This document shows positions 23,243-33,906 of a stretch of DNA of 64,000 nucleotides, piece by piece. The DNA is from Astropecten irregularis. Its lineage: Eukaryota; Echinodermata; Asteroidea; Paxillosida; Astropectinidae. The stretch is from NCBI GenBank assembly GCA_963971285.1, contig OZ020255.1:8824931-8888930 (forward strand). The letters are read 5' to 3'. The notes under the pieces are model-generated. The model did no database searches. It saw nothing but the letters and a program-made list of their open reading frames with translations, and was not told the DNA's origin. Made by a program: the position numbers and the translations under genes. Numbering within the stretch: the stretch's first letter is position 1; every line of letters begins with the position of its first letter.

Positions 23243-23365
23243 AGTTTCTTATTAAGGGGCAAGGGAGATTGCCGGGATTGCAATGCATCGTGAGGGGTGA
23301 CATTGCTCTCTGAGCCCAGCAAGGTTCTTGCTAAGATTCTACTGGCCAGGATTCGACCTGACTTG
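23243..23365 (+). pseudogene. Reverse transcriptase fragment of a non-LTR retrotransposon (LINE)
   Basis: In one frame the bases read SLLRGKGDCRDCNAS, a TGA stop at 23291-23293, then GVTLLSEPSKVLAKIL and LARIRPDL. This is the RT segment that in active LINE elements reads like K-GD-x-x-x-C-x-N-x-RG-(I/V)-(T/S)-LLS-x-P-x-K-(V/I); the TGA stands where the conserved Arg (CGA) is expected. Only about 40 residues remain and the neighbouring RT blocks are missing on both sides, so this is a dead fragment. Confidence 0.7.
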
Positions 23366-23944
23366 GTTTTTATAAGCATCAGCGACTTGAGCAGTTTTTT
23401 TTTTTTGGAAGGTGCCCAACACAAGGGCCCAAAAGGCCATTTGAACAAGGTGAGGGCTACAAAAGTAAAATTACAGAGAAGAACTACATGTACATGTACA
23501 CGTAAGAGCATAAAGGAGATTAGAAGGAAGAAAAATGAGTGTTCATGATGCCTTGGAAATGAGACAAGTCATAGGTATGGGAGAAACAGGTTGCGGGTAA
23601 AGAATTCCATAGTGAGACAGTGCGTGGGAGTATCTCACGGTATTGGCTTTACGTATTATAAAAATAGATTGGCAAATGGACTAATGATCAAGTAAGCCTG
23701 GTCAACTTCCAAAATAGGTTAGGGAGCACGTCAAAACCCATGAGCACGTGTTCCTGTAACTGATGTCGCCCTGCACGTTCCAGTCGCGCTGCACACGCAC
23801 ACGCACACACACTGGTGCTTCACGTACTGTCCCACAACAAGGCTTTGTCTTTTTCTATTGTCCCTGTACTTAAATAAACTCCCATAGACAATTAGGCAGG
23901 CACACATCTTTTCAAGAACAAGATTATAAGAATGGTTTCATTAT

Positions 23945-24297
23945 GCCTAAAAAAAAAATTGTTGTGTTGCCCTCAGCGACCGACCGTAAAATGCCAAAAC
24001 TTTGGGTCGGGATTTTTTTTTTTTTTTTTTTTCCTCCGAGTCCTTAAGTATAAAAACTAACCATTTTTGACAGAAAATGTAAGATTTAGCAGTAAAAAAA
24101 GCTTGTCTCCTCAAAACGACCCAAAACCGTTGATTTATAAGCCCTGGTGACCATGTATATGAACGACACAGTATTTTTTCTTAAATGTTTGAAAGTCGGC
24201 CAAAAAAAAAAAAAAAAAAAAAAAAAAAATCGACCGACCGACCCTAAATTTTAATTTTTCCAATTGAGGGCAACACAACAATTTTTTTTTTGGGGCC
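23945..24297. mobile_element. GGCCYYAAAAAAAAATTGTTGTGTTG element
   Basis: The arms ATTGTTGTGTTGCCCTCA and TGAGGGCAACACAACAAT are exact complements, with CGACCGACC / GACCGACCG words in both shoulders and TTAT on each side (23941-23944, 24298-24301). Long T (24009-24032) and A (24202-24229) runs lie inside. No coding frame. Confidence 0.75.
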
Positions 24298-24599
24298 TTA
24301 TAATCCCTTTAGTCTCCTGTCCTCCATTCGAGTGCAGTGCACGTGCAATGCACACGTGTCTGAGTTTTTACAAATAAACAAAACAAATAATAGTAATTTG
24401 ATAAAAATAACAGTTTTAATAAGGCAGCAAACTACCAATTAGGATACGTGGGGCTCACAAGAAGACAAGAAATGATAAACGGACAGTGATGGAAGGTCTA
24501 AAAGTACATGTACATGGACATGTAAGATCTAGGAACTTAGACGTGTGTCTTTGAGCAACATTTCAAGGATGAAATGGGGTGGGGCTTAAAGGCAGCGTA

Positions 24600-24800
24600 C
24601 AGGATTTGCAAGGCCTCCAAAAAGAAATTATTGAGTTTGAGACAGAATCACAGAAAATGGACTCAACAGTTCGTTAACTGTGCAAACAGTCAACATGGGA
24701 AATCTTGGTTCATCAGATGCTGGATTTTTCAAGGAAATAAAGATTCAGTGTCTTCGAAAAAGATCGTTCGTCCGAACGAATTAGTAGCATTTCGAAAGCT
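24600..24800. mobile_element. TTAA-family subtype, left part
   Basis: After TTAA (24596-24599) it reads AGGCAGCGTACAGGATTTGC, CAAGGCCTCCAAAAAG and GAGTTTGAGACAGAATCACAG, matching the left half of the 51.1-kb element. It breaks off after a GATCGTTCGT block. Confidence 0.65.
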
Positions 24801-26154
24801 TGGTGTAACCGTGAAGGATTCGGAGGGGGGGGGGGGGGGCAAGATTATTTCGACCGTATTTCTGCTATCCAGATGAACAAAACGCACAAAGGTACACTGT
24901 ACATGAAAAAACATCTGTAAGGAAATTTAAGGGAATGAATTCCACTGATGACCATCATTTGTGCACAACTCTATGGAACCAACAGAGGGCGTTTTGAGCA
25001 AAATGGCTGCCGCTGTGTTGGAAGTGTACAATTTGTAGGTCAAAAACCCTGTAAAACTCACTTTTCAGATATGCTACCCAAGTTTTCCACACCTGAGATT
25101 GAAGTTCATCATAATTTGTATCCAATAACTTAACTCTTGGATGATATAATCCTTTTTCCGTAATGGTCATCAGTGGAATTCTTTCCAGTTTAAGACCTTC
25201 ACTTCTGTTTAAGTACCAAATTCAGCCAAAATGTACATCTTTGCAAATCCTACATATGCTCCCTATAATGGATCGTTTTTTTTTGTGGGCGTCACAATGC
25301 CTCGAAGGCCTAGGTACTATTTATTCCGAGCCCTTCCAAGATTCCACAGGATTCAAAAATGGATTTGACAGTGCTCCCAAACCTTCTTTCGTGAAGGGTA
25401 TATTGATAGACAAACCTGTCTTTGTGTTTTGTTTGTTCACATCAAATTGAAATTTAGCCGCGTTAAAAGTTAGTTGGTTGTGAACCACTGTACGCTAGCC
25501 CTTTGGGACGTGGAAAGTATAGGCCCTACAGTACTTGAGTGAATACTTCCTCATGAGGGTAATAGCGGCATTCAAGGGGATCAATTTGTCCCCCCCCCCC
25601 AAAAAAAAAAGAGCCACAGGGCTTACGGTGGAGATACTGGAAAAGGGAGAGTGACTTCTTAAGAGTGGAAGGAAACCTCCTAATAGAATAAGGATTTGTA
25701 GTCATAACATGTGAAGGAAAGAGGTATTGCGAACAGGAAGAAACGACCACCTTCAAAAAAAAAAAGAAGAAGACTTCAACTTGTAGCCTGGCAGGATTGG
25801 CAGCGAGGGAAAAAAAAAATTTCTATTTTAGGAGAGACTTTTGTGAAAATTGTGTCTATTTTTTCATTTTTGGTGGAGTATCCGCGCCTAATGAGGCCAT
25901 TAATCAATGGCAACGGTGTAGGCAGCTGCTCTGCGTTAAGGAGAGGAGACAGGAGTGTATGACTCTCATTGGGAAGGGACTTCTAAATGTGTTCCTGTCG
26001 GCCTCTAATCCTGCTAGCTTCCAAGTGTTTCTCATCAGCGAGGAATAATAGCTTGCCGCTTGGCTGGCGTTAACCGACTGAGGGGTACCGGGGAGCGTGA
26101 AGTTGCATGGTGCTCTCAGGAGCTCAATCGATTATGAGAATGAAGAAAAAGCTT
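24801..26154. other. Unique island, no gene assigned
   Basis: G13 run at 24826-24838. 25870-26090 is smooth unique sequence with CAGCTG, TAATCCTG and ATTAATCAAT sites, a plausible regulatory or conserved non-coding element. Confidence 0.35.
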
Positions 26155-26242
26155 TTGTAAGTTGGAAGGGCCTGGCATTTTGATCATTGCAGGATCTTTC
26201 TCAAAGGAGGCCCTACCAGGCTGTTAAGTCAAAGCAAGCCAA

Positions 26243-26377
26243 TGGTCGATTTCAAGAACGCTTTGCGATCATCGCTAAAGACCAAATCCAATCGCAACTT
26301 TGTGTAGCAATTTTCCGTTTGCCGATGGATTTGGCCTTTAGCGATGATTGCAAAGCGTTTATAGTGAAATCGGCCCC
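26243..26377. mobile_element. CTAAAGCCCAAATCC hairpin element
   Basis: TGGTCGATTTCAAGAACGC ... AGTGAAATCGGCCC then CTG. It sits between two halves of a fold-back element carrying CCTTTGAGAAAG. Confidence 0.7.
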
Positions 26378-26387
26378 TGGCCAGGCT

Positions 26388-26535
26388 AGCCTTTGAGAAA
26401 GACCCTACTACATGTACATGTACATGGGTGTAGGATCAAAATGCCAGGCCCTCCTAGCTCTTAAATCTAAAATACATATTTCACTTTTCAGTTCAAAATT
26501 TTGCTTGATAAGCAGTTTACAGCAGTTTACAACTT
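26388..26535. mobile_element. Fold-back element right end, split by TACATG repeat
   Basis: CCTTTGAGAAAGACCCTACT, then ACATGTACATGTACATGG, then GTAGGATCAAAATGCCAGGC and CCTCCTAGCTCTTAAATC. The tail has TTGATAAGCAGTTTACAGCA. The microsatellite expanded in the loop of the stem. Confidence 0.6.
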
Positions 26536-28097
26536 GTACCAGGAATGAAAAAAAAACCAACCAAATAGCTCACTTTGCGTTCATACTGACAATGGGTTGA
26601 ACACGCGGGGTTGAAAAATTCAATTTCAACTCGGGGTGGGAATGGAGTTCACCCAAGGTTGAATTATACCCGGGTAGAGAGCTTGTAGTGTGAAAAGCCC
26701 TAAAGATGGACATGTACAATGTGTCATGATGGCATCATGACACATGATGCACAGTGAGAGTTTGTGCTGCATGCAAGTAGTCCTGTTCAAATTTATGTTA
26801 AAACACAAAATCCCATACGCAGGCTATCTTTTAAACAGGTGTACTGTATACATTATGTATGTACACACGACAGGTACACAATGTTATTTTTTTTCCTTTT
26901 CCTTCAATAATTTGCTGTGTACAGGACAAGAGTTGGAAGCAGGAAGGAAGAAGAATGCTATGTTTCAAATTACAACCATGACTGCTCATCCGTATTTTGA
27001 TCGGCTAAGAGACCCGGAGAGTAACGTGAGCGATCATGTGGGTCCCGGGGTTTCCAATTTCATATTCTGCAGGAATTTAGCAAAATACATGCAACAACAC
27101 AAAAAAAGACTGTAGAGATACAAAATAAGGAAAATGAGAGAAAAAAAAAACAGAAGCAAATCAGATAACGCAAATGAGAGAAACTTGTTGACAGAGTGTG
27201 TGGGCACGAGAAAATCTGGCGAGTTTCATGAAACAGAAGTGGGCTAACCCCCTCCCCAGTCGCCTCATCCCCCTCCCCGCCCCCCCTCCCCCTCTGTCCG
27301 TATTCGTCAACCTCAATCTGGCCGGAAGGTTACGACTTTCAAGGAACTGGCTTTTTTTTTCTTCTCGTAAACAGGCACTTATTTTTGGTATGAAATTCGA
27401 GTGGGAACAGGATGTTTGTTAAGCTGTCACAATAATGGATTAGAGTCTTCATAATCTATAACAGAGTCTTTACGACCTTTGCAAAGCAAGAGACAACGTG
27501 CAAAACAGGAGTTAAATTACACAGTCACTAGACTGCGCAGTGAACGTAGAACGTGAAAGTAGATTCGTCCCGTACCAAACCTAATTCTTGCCCTACTCTG
27601 TGTAATGGTGCACATACATGTAAGGATGATAGTACCAGTACCACAGTGTGTATACATCATGTACATGATATACATGTACATGTATGTGTACATGGATACA
27701 CTTGAATGTAGCAGACTAAACAACAGAGGGCGCCAAACAAGCTGCACACATATGTTACAATTCCCAGTGAGTATTGCAACTTGTACACATGTATGGATTT
27801 TTCCCAAATGCCATAGGGTCAACTAACCTTTTAATAATGTGTACACAGTCCACTTACTGTAAGAAACGAGGGTGTACAGTATTCAGTACAGTATAAGTCA
27901 TGAATATCATGTTTTAGTAATTTTCTGCCTCGAGGGAGAAAAAAAACAACAAAAAAACAGGACTTTTCAGAAAAACTCAACCTTACAACATACTGTACAT
28001 GTAGTTGTACACATGTAAGGCTTTTTGATCACTACATGTATGCATGCCCATATTACACTTTCCTCTATGCTTTGTGTACACGTGTGAATGTGATGGA
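26536..28097. other. No confident gene; one weak exon-like stretch
   Basis: 26925-27026 is an open stretch between a pyrimidine-tract acceptor (TGTACAG) and a GTGAGC donor. C-rich DNA at 27250-27300; TACATG tract at 27600-27690. Confidence 0.3.
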
Positions 28098-28125
28098 GAG
28101 AGATCCTGCTAGGATCAAAACATCA

Positions 28126-28273
28126 GGGGCCGATTTTATAAAACTTACGACGCGTCGCAGAGTTAAGACGCATTCTTTCTCTATGGACTCATCGCATAGA
28201 TGCGGCACGTCGCAGCGAGGACGAGTCGCAAATCAAGTTGCGACGCATCTCAGAGCTTTAAGAAATCGGCCCC
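28126..28273. mobile_element. GGGCCGATTTTATAAAA element nested in a fold-back element
   Basis: CAG|GGGCCGATTTTATAAAACTT ... TTAAGAAATCGGCCC|CAG, GC-rich inside (GACGCGTCGCAGAG). Removing it and one CAG rejoins AAACATCAG to GCCCTC, the exact text of the fold-back element seen at the left end of the window and at 13010. A fourth family with the same end rule. Confidence 0.85.
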
Positions 28274-28417
28274 AGGCCCTCTGATATGTTACTCTGAGCA
28301 ATAATATGAGTGAATGAAAAAAACAATCTTTGCAAAAAGATCCCTCCTCCTCCTGAAAAACCACTCTAGCTAAAACCATGAGACATTTTCAAACTAACTC
28401 ATGGTGGCGCACTATCG

Positions 28418-28687
28418 TGAATCGCCCGAATTACAAATGGTTCAGATAAGGGGAAAAAAAAAAGGGTGATCAATGTCACGCAATGTCACGTTACCGGTAG
28501 CGACATTTCGGCTGCTGGAACGACTAGCCTTTATACATGTAAGTCAACTGAAAAAGGTGCCATCAGTAGCCTGATGAAGGCTACCAGTTGCAGCAATCGA
28601 AACGTGTCTACCAGCAACGTGACATTTTGTGACTTTGATCACCCTTTTTTTTCCCTTATCTGAACCATTTGTAATTCGGGCGATTCA
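28418..28687. mobile_element. 270-bp fold-back element with ~75-bp arms
   Basis: TGAATCGCCCGAATTACAAA ... GGGTGATCAATGTCACGCAA at the left matches, inverted, GTGACTTTGATCACCC ... AACCATTTGTAATTCGGGCG at the right. The loop contains AGCCTGATGAAGGCTACCAG and AATCGAAACGTG. A related stretch, ACTCATGGTGGCGCACTAT, occurs just left (28397) and 400 bp right (28799), a long direct repeat around the element. Confidence 0.75.
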
Positions 28688-28699
28688 CAACAACGCGAT

Positions 28700-29494
28700 G
28701 GCCAAATCATGCACAATGCGCGGAAATAATGTGGAAAGACGCACAGTTGGTTTGATAAAACTGATTTCATGAATTGTGACTGGCCGACGTGTTGCAAACT
28801 CATGGTGGCGCACTATTTTAGAATCGGCCGAATTGTACAAAGCTCATTTTGTTCCATTTCTGCTATTTATTGAAGCAAAACAAAAATGACCAACTGACCA
28901 AGGATCGGTTCCATCGGCAAAAAAACGGAAACAAAACCTTACCTCTAGGTTGGGACATCTTGGAGGCGGGAAGACTCTGACTTTTGACCTGAGACAACCT
29001 GGAAGAAGTCGGAGTCCAGCACAGTCCGCAGATTGTTCCAAATTACAGTCGTTCGTTCGTTTGTTTGTTTTTTGTTGGGGGTACTTTTGGTTTCTCAACC
29101 AGCAGGAAGGCTTTGGTTTGTTGTTGTTGTTGTTGTTGTTTTCTTGCACAGGGTGTTGGCACGTTAGACCTCGAAGCTTGCTGAGACAGGCAGCCATTCC
29201 ATTTCTGCAACCGACATGGCGCTGATGCCTTGCTTGAGTACTACAGCTGCAACAATATCAAAACAAAATCACAGAAAAAAAGCGTCAGAGATTGAGATTC
29301 GATGGTTTCCCTGCCATGCCGATCATCCTCAAAAGAGGTGATCAAGTTTTAAGCTGGGTGGCACTACTTCTTCATCCCGTCCATTAGAAATTAATCCATT
29401 AGGATTAGAAATAACTTCAGAAAGATGATTTGCGGATAAAAGGAGGTTTCCAAACAGTAAGTACTGTAGGATGTCCAATGGCATTTTCACACTA
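28700..29494. other. No gene seen: unique DNA with a short GTT repeat
   Basis: (GTT)7 near 29117-29140 beside a poorly supported open frame. Nothing else recognised. Confidence 0.45.
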
Positions 29495-29825
29495 CGGTAC
29501 CTCTTTTAACTGTCAAAAATTCACATGGGTCCACTCAGTGTCGACTCTTCCAAATTCCAATTCGGGTCAATCACGCTCTGCGTTCACATTACACAACACA
29601 AAATGCACTTCAAGACAATCAAACCACCACTCTCAACACACGACGGAATCATCAACATGGGTCAACCGCTCTTGACCCACCTTACGAGTAGGGTTAGTGA
29701 CAACACGCGTTGATCGCTTTACACAGGTCCACGCCGCGTTAAAACGCCGCGAAAAGGTCAATTCCCTTTTACACGGGGTCAAAACAATGTACAACCCAGA
29801 GATTAAATTGTAGTGTGAAAGATGC
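29495..29825. mobile_element. CATTTTCACACTAC...GTAGTGTGAAA element
   Basis: GGCATTTTCACACTACGGTA at the left and AAATTGTAGTGTGAAAGATG at the right. The interior ATCAAACCACCACTCTCAAC and GGGTCAACCGCTCTTGACCC resembles, inverted, 49965-50150 (GGTTGACCCGCGTTGAAAAT, GTGTTGAGAGGTGGTGGTTT). A shorter relative lies at 26590-26700 (CGGGGTTGAAAAATTC ... GTAGTGTGAAAAGCCC). Confidence 0.6.
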
Positions 29826-30170
29826 TCACTGACGAACTTCTCTGGCTGAAACCGAGGTTGATCTGATCAAATTCTTGGAATCAAGCGACGTGTACATACA
29901 TGTATATACTGTACATGTTGACGATACTGTTAAAGGCAGTAATACAGTGTTATTCCATTACAACAGTGTTATACATCTTGACGGCATTTACAATGTGTAC
30001 AATCATGCCCATGTACTTTATGTACATGAGTATGTGTACATGTACATGTACATGAGCCACGTGCTCAAAGGAAATAAAGTACAGAAACTTTGACCTACTT
30101 AGGTAGCTGTGCATCCCTCCTACTTCCTTCCTCACAGAATGCTACCATGGAAATATGCCATGATTACTAA

Positions 30171-30721
30171 AGCCCTTTACGAAACCTCGGCTTGGGCTCC
30201 AGCTTCGGCTTTGGCTCCATTTCTTACATACATTTTTAATAAAGTAATACATGTAGGTATCAAAATAGAGGTTTTTGAATATGATTTCGAAGTAGAAACT
30301 CTGTTTCGGACAAGAAAACGGAGCTTCAACCTCAGGTGAAAACCATAATCCTGGTGTGTTCCACTCCAGCTAACCATGCGCACAATGCGAGCCACCGTTT
30401 TCGCGCCACCGTTTTCAAACCAGAACATGCTGTTCGCCAAACATGAACGCAACGTTCCCCTAACATAGCTAACGGTGTAGAGGAGGTGTTTGCTGAAGTT
30501 GGCCAACTACATTGAATGAAAGATGGATGCAATACGCAACACATGTTCGCCATTTGTTGCGTGTGCGTTCCACTTCAAAATCCAAGCGTCACGCAAATGT
30601 TGCGAACATGTTCGTGTATGTTCGCGCAAGCGGAACACACCCCCTGTATTTTCAGCATTTAGATTAAGAAGCCTAAGCCCAAGCCCAAGCCCAAGCCCAA
30701 GTTGTGGTTTCGTAGAGGGCC
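30171..30721. mobile_element. GGCTCC-ended element, interrupted by a second element
   Basis: AGCCCTTTACGAAACCTCGG with GGCTTGGGCTCCAGCTTCGG at the left, and AAGCCCAAGCCCAAGCC ... GGTTTCGTAGAGGGC at the right. TAA on both sides (30168-30170, 30722-30724). The interior ATCAAAATAGAGGTTTTTG, GAAAACGGAGCTTCA and TATTTTCAGCAT is shared with 47601-47840. Split by 30353-30642. Confidence 0.75.
30353..30642. mobile_element. GGTGTGTTCC element nested in the preceding one
   Basis: GGTGTGTTCCACTCCAGCTA ... GCGCAAGCGGAACACACC, with CCT on both sides. The interior has ACGCAACGTTCCCCTAACAT and several GTTCGC words. Excision restores CCATAATCCTGTATTTTCAG, which aligns to CCACAACCTCTATTTTCAG in the 47.6-kb copy. 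Confidence 0.8.
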
Positions 30722-30724
30722 TAA

Positions 30725-31447
30725 TACTCATAAATTCAATTCAATATATCCCTGTATGAAACTTTATACATTACATACTTTACGTATATAACTACATGAT
30801 CTGTAATTGTGAAATTTTTTATTTGATGAGTTCCAGGAAAACCACAAGTGGAAAGGAAGGACCTTTTAGCCTCGCCACTGACTACCGTCAATAAACACCC
30901 GATGGGTATCCTGGTCACCGGGGAGGATTTCAGGAAGGGGGAATCCTTTATTTCAAAGCAACTTGACTAGCTTCTGCAATGTCAATTAAAAAAGTCCATA
31001 CTCATTTTACATAAATGTGGTTTTAGACTTACAGTAGGTCAAGGCTTCGGCTGATTAAGTAGACTGTAGACAGGAATGGTGAGGAAAATACAGTGTAAGC
31101 ACCTACTGTACACTGTTCATACAGTATATTTAGACAAGATAAGAAGATGTACAGTACGCAGTGTACAAAAATTTGCACAGCAAATCTGCTATATCAAGAA
31201 ATATTTTGCACAGCCATTGGATATCATAGCATTTTTTTCATGTAATTATAGTGCAAATTACGACAGACAATGGCAACAAGAATGTACACATACTATGTAC
31301 GTATACATGTTACCGTCACATGTTTGCATCGCAGAGCTCTACGTTGCAATTCATTACGTGTGATTTTCATTCATTTCGTTGTGATACCAGGAACATTTTT
31401 CGCTGACATATTTTTTAAGCCACGTGAACATTACATGTACGTTATTA
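30725..31447. other. No gene seen
   Basis: AT-rich unique sequence with ACATGT and TGTACAGT words. Confidence 0.5.
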
Positions 31448-31652
31448 GCCCTAACCTGTTACACTTACCACAAAAGACAAGAGCTGCTTACCACATGATA
31501 CCACAATCTCCAAAGGGGGAGCTGGATCAAATATGTATTAAACCATGCATTGCCGCACAAACCACACTATGGTGTATTATGGTAAGCAGGATACCGCACT
31601 TACAATGTGCAGGAGAGACTGTGTGGTAAACAGCTGTCTGCAAGAGGGTTAA
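31448..31652. repeat. TAACCCT repeat, single complete unit
   Basis: CCTAACCTGTTACACTTACC, GACAAGAGCTGCTTACCACA, AACCATGCATTGCCGCACAA, CACACTATGGTGTATTATGG, and an inverted end GTAAACAGCTGTCTGC ... GAGGGTTAA. It looks like a stand-alone fold-back element from which the tandem copies were derived. Confidence 0.65.
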
Positions 31653-33065
31653 AGACTCGCTCTCTACTGTCACATTTCCACAACAGCAACCTAAAGGCTA
31701 TGTCACTGGTCCCCAAAAAAGGCATCAAAAAACAACGGCCAAGAATCCACAAGAAGCAAGATATGCAAGACACAGAGGAATAGAGTTCTAAATTTACACA
31801 CCTCTCTCACCTATTTGGCTTGGGGTATAAGGGTATTTGTCCACCTTCTACTCCTGCCCAACTGTGATAGCACTAATGCATGCGGGAGAAGGGGTAGGCC
31901 TACTGTTTGTGTACATGTACAAAAAGCAAGCTAGCGACAGGGACTTCCTTGACCCGCTACTCTCACCGACATCTTTCATCCAAAGATCGCGGGGTGTTTT
32001 TTGGATGATGACACAGATAGCACGTTTTAAAATGTCAACAACCTTTTTCGGCAGGATTAACATTTAACAAACAAACACACGGAATCATTTCCCTTGCCTT
32101 CCGTAACCTTTTTGCCTAAATATCCACGACCTTTTCTCAAGACATCCTGGCACCTTTCCTCTGGACTCCCAACCCCCACCCCCACCCCCGTCCCAAAACG
32201 ATTTCGGCTATTAACTTTGTCTGTTTAAAATTTGCAATCTTTAACCCGAATTTCCACTCAACTCTTCTCAAGAATCCTTTAACTTTAACCTTTTCCGTCC
32301 AATTTAAAAGATCTTTTTCTGATAAAAAAAAATATCCACGCTGTATCATTCGTGGTGATTACAAGACCCCACATTCCAATTTAGCTGCTTTTCTAAATAA
32401 CGAAAAATCATCAAAAGTAATCCGGTGACTTCCCCCTAAAAATAACCGACATTTCCGCCTAAAGATCTCCTGATTCGATTATTTTTTTATTTTCATTTCA
32501 GCTGAATATCAGTTCCTATTTTTAAAAAATATCCGCCCCCTCAAGACCATACAAGTAAGTTACGTTAGGAACTTGACGAACCAATGTAATTAATCCGTTT
32601 CTAGATATATGGCGGGGATACTTCGTTACATAGGGGTGGGCGCATGTTTACAACACATGTCACTGCTACCAACGATCCCCCCCCCCCCTCCCCCTTCCCA
32701 CATCTTCCCCCGCCCCTCTCCCGGAGCCAATAGATCAATTCATCTTCAGGACTTCGTCTTAATTAAATACAGTCTAAATCAGACTCTACCTAGTGGCCGT
32801 GCCGGGCTAAATATAGTCCCTGACATTTACGCGTCTAGGCACACGTAATGTAACTGAGACGCAGAATTATATACGATGATATATAAATGTATATATATGC
32901 ATATTGCATATACTACACAAATAATGTTTAACATGGTCCCAGTGAACAAACAGAGCTCGAGGAAGGCGGAGAATGTTGATTTTCTTACCACACGACAAAT
33001 TCGTCATTCGTGAAGAAAAAAAACCTAGACTTGTTCAATGCCCGTGGCTCATTCTTCAGACGGGG
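31653..33065. other. Unique island, no gene assigned
   Basis: Contains a MEF2-type CTAAAAATAA (32436-32445), C-rich runs (32161-32200, 32680-32720) and an alternating TATATA stretch (32868-32915). No coding support. Confidence 0.4.
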
Positions 33066-33120
33066 ATTAATGTCCAGTAATTTCTGTAATTAATAATTAC
33101 AGAAATTACTGGACATTAAT
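33066..33120. repeat. 55-bp perfect palindrome
   Basis: Arms of 27 bp (ATTAATGTCCAGTAATTTCT...) around a single A; no flanking duplication is seen. Confidence 0.95.
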
Positions 33121-33234
33121 AATTATTATCAACTGTACAGTAGTGGACAATTATATAAAAATTTAAGAAAAAAAAAACACATCACAAATTTTGCAGGTTT
33201 GGGAGGTTTTCAGGATTCTATAAACTTGAAAACC

Positions 33235-33494
33235 CTGAATAGTATTTTTTAATCCATATAAACTCCCCAGTTTGAATTTCCCAGACTAAATACTTTGTTG
33301 TTACATGTATCACATAATTCGGGGCAAGTTTTTGCTTACCGTAATTATACATACACCTGTACATGTACATGTATGTAACAGACGTCTTGCACCGCATCAT
33401 GTGATATGTACAGTAGCAACAGAGTCTTCAGTCTGGGAAATTCAAATTGGGGTGTTATGCAATAAATGAAGTCTGTGTACCAGGTACTATTCAG
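33235..33494. mobile_element. CTGAATAGTA...TACTATTCAG fold-back element
   Basis: 260 bp. The ends CTGAATAGTA and TACTATTCAG are exact complements. Inner arms AACTCCCCAGTTTGAATTTC and TGGGAAATTCAAATTGGGGTG match inverted. The centre is a TACATG tract. Confidence 0.7.
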
Positions 33495-33557
33495 ATTTAA
33501 GTCGTAAATGGCTTAAATAATTCCTCCTTGAATGTACACATCTGTGCGTGTATCATA

Positions 33558-33689
33558 GAGCTATATTAAAATTACTAGAGCGCTAGCACAGACACGCACA
33601 CAAATTCAAAATGACTGCGCCCAGACGGCTTCAAAACGTCTAATCACGGAGAACGCAGAGCTAGCGCTCTATTAATTTTAATATAGCTC
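33558..33689. mobile_element. GAGCTATATTAAAATTA hairpin element
   Basis: The arms GAGCTATATTAAAATTACTA / TTAATTTTAATATAGCTC, and GAGCGCTAGC / GCTAGCGCTC further in, enclose a unique loop with CGCCCAGACGGCTTC. Confidence 0.7.
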
Positions 33690-33767
33690 AATGACGTGTA
33701 CATACATGTAATTATGTGCAGAAACAAAACATACACTTGTACATGATCACATTGTATACTACATAAT

Positions 33768-33906
33768 CAATGGGAGACTTTTGAGAACCGGTCTTCAAGT
33801 CAACAGCGCACGCAATTGAGAGCAAGCGCGCGTTGTTTTGCACCTGCGCTGTCGTGCGTGCGCGTGCGCTGTTGACTTGAAGACCGGTTCTCAAAGCCTC
33901 CCATTG
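33768..33906. mobile_element. CAATGGGAGACTT hairpin element, copy 1
   Basis: CAATGGGAGACTTTTGAGAA, CCGGTCTTCAAGTCAACAGC and their reverse complements at the right (ending CCTCCCATTG). The loop has alternating GCGC/TGCGCGTG words. Copies lie at 34921-35078 and 55054-55197. Confidence 0.8.
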
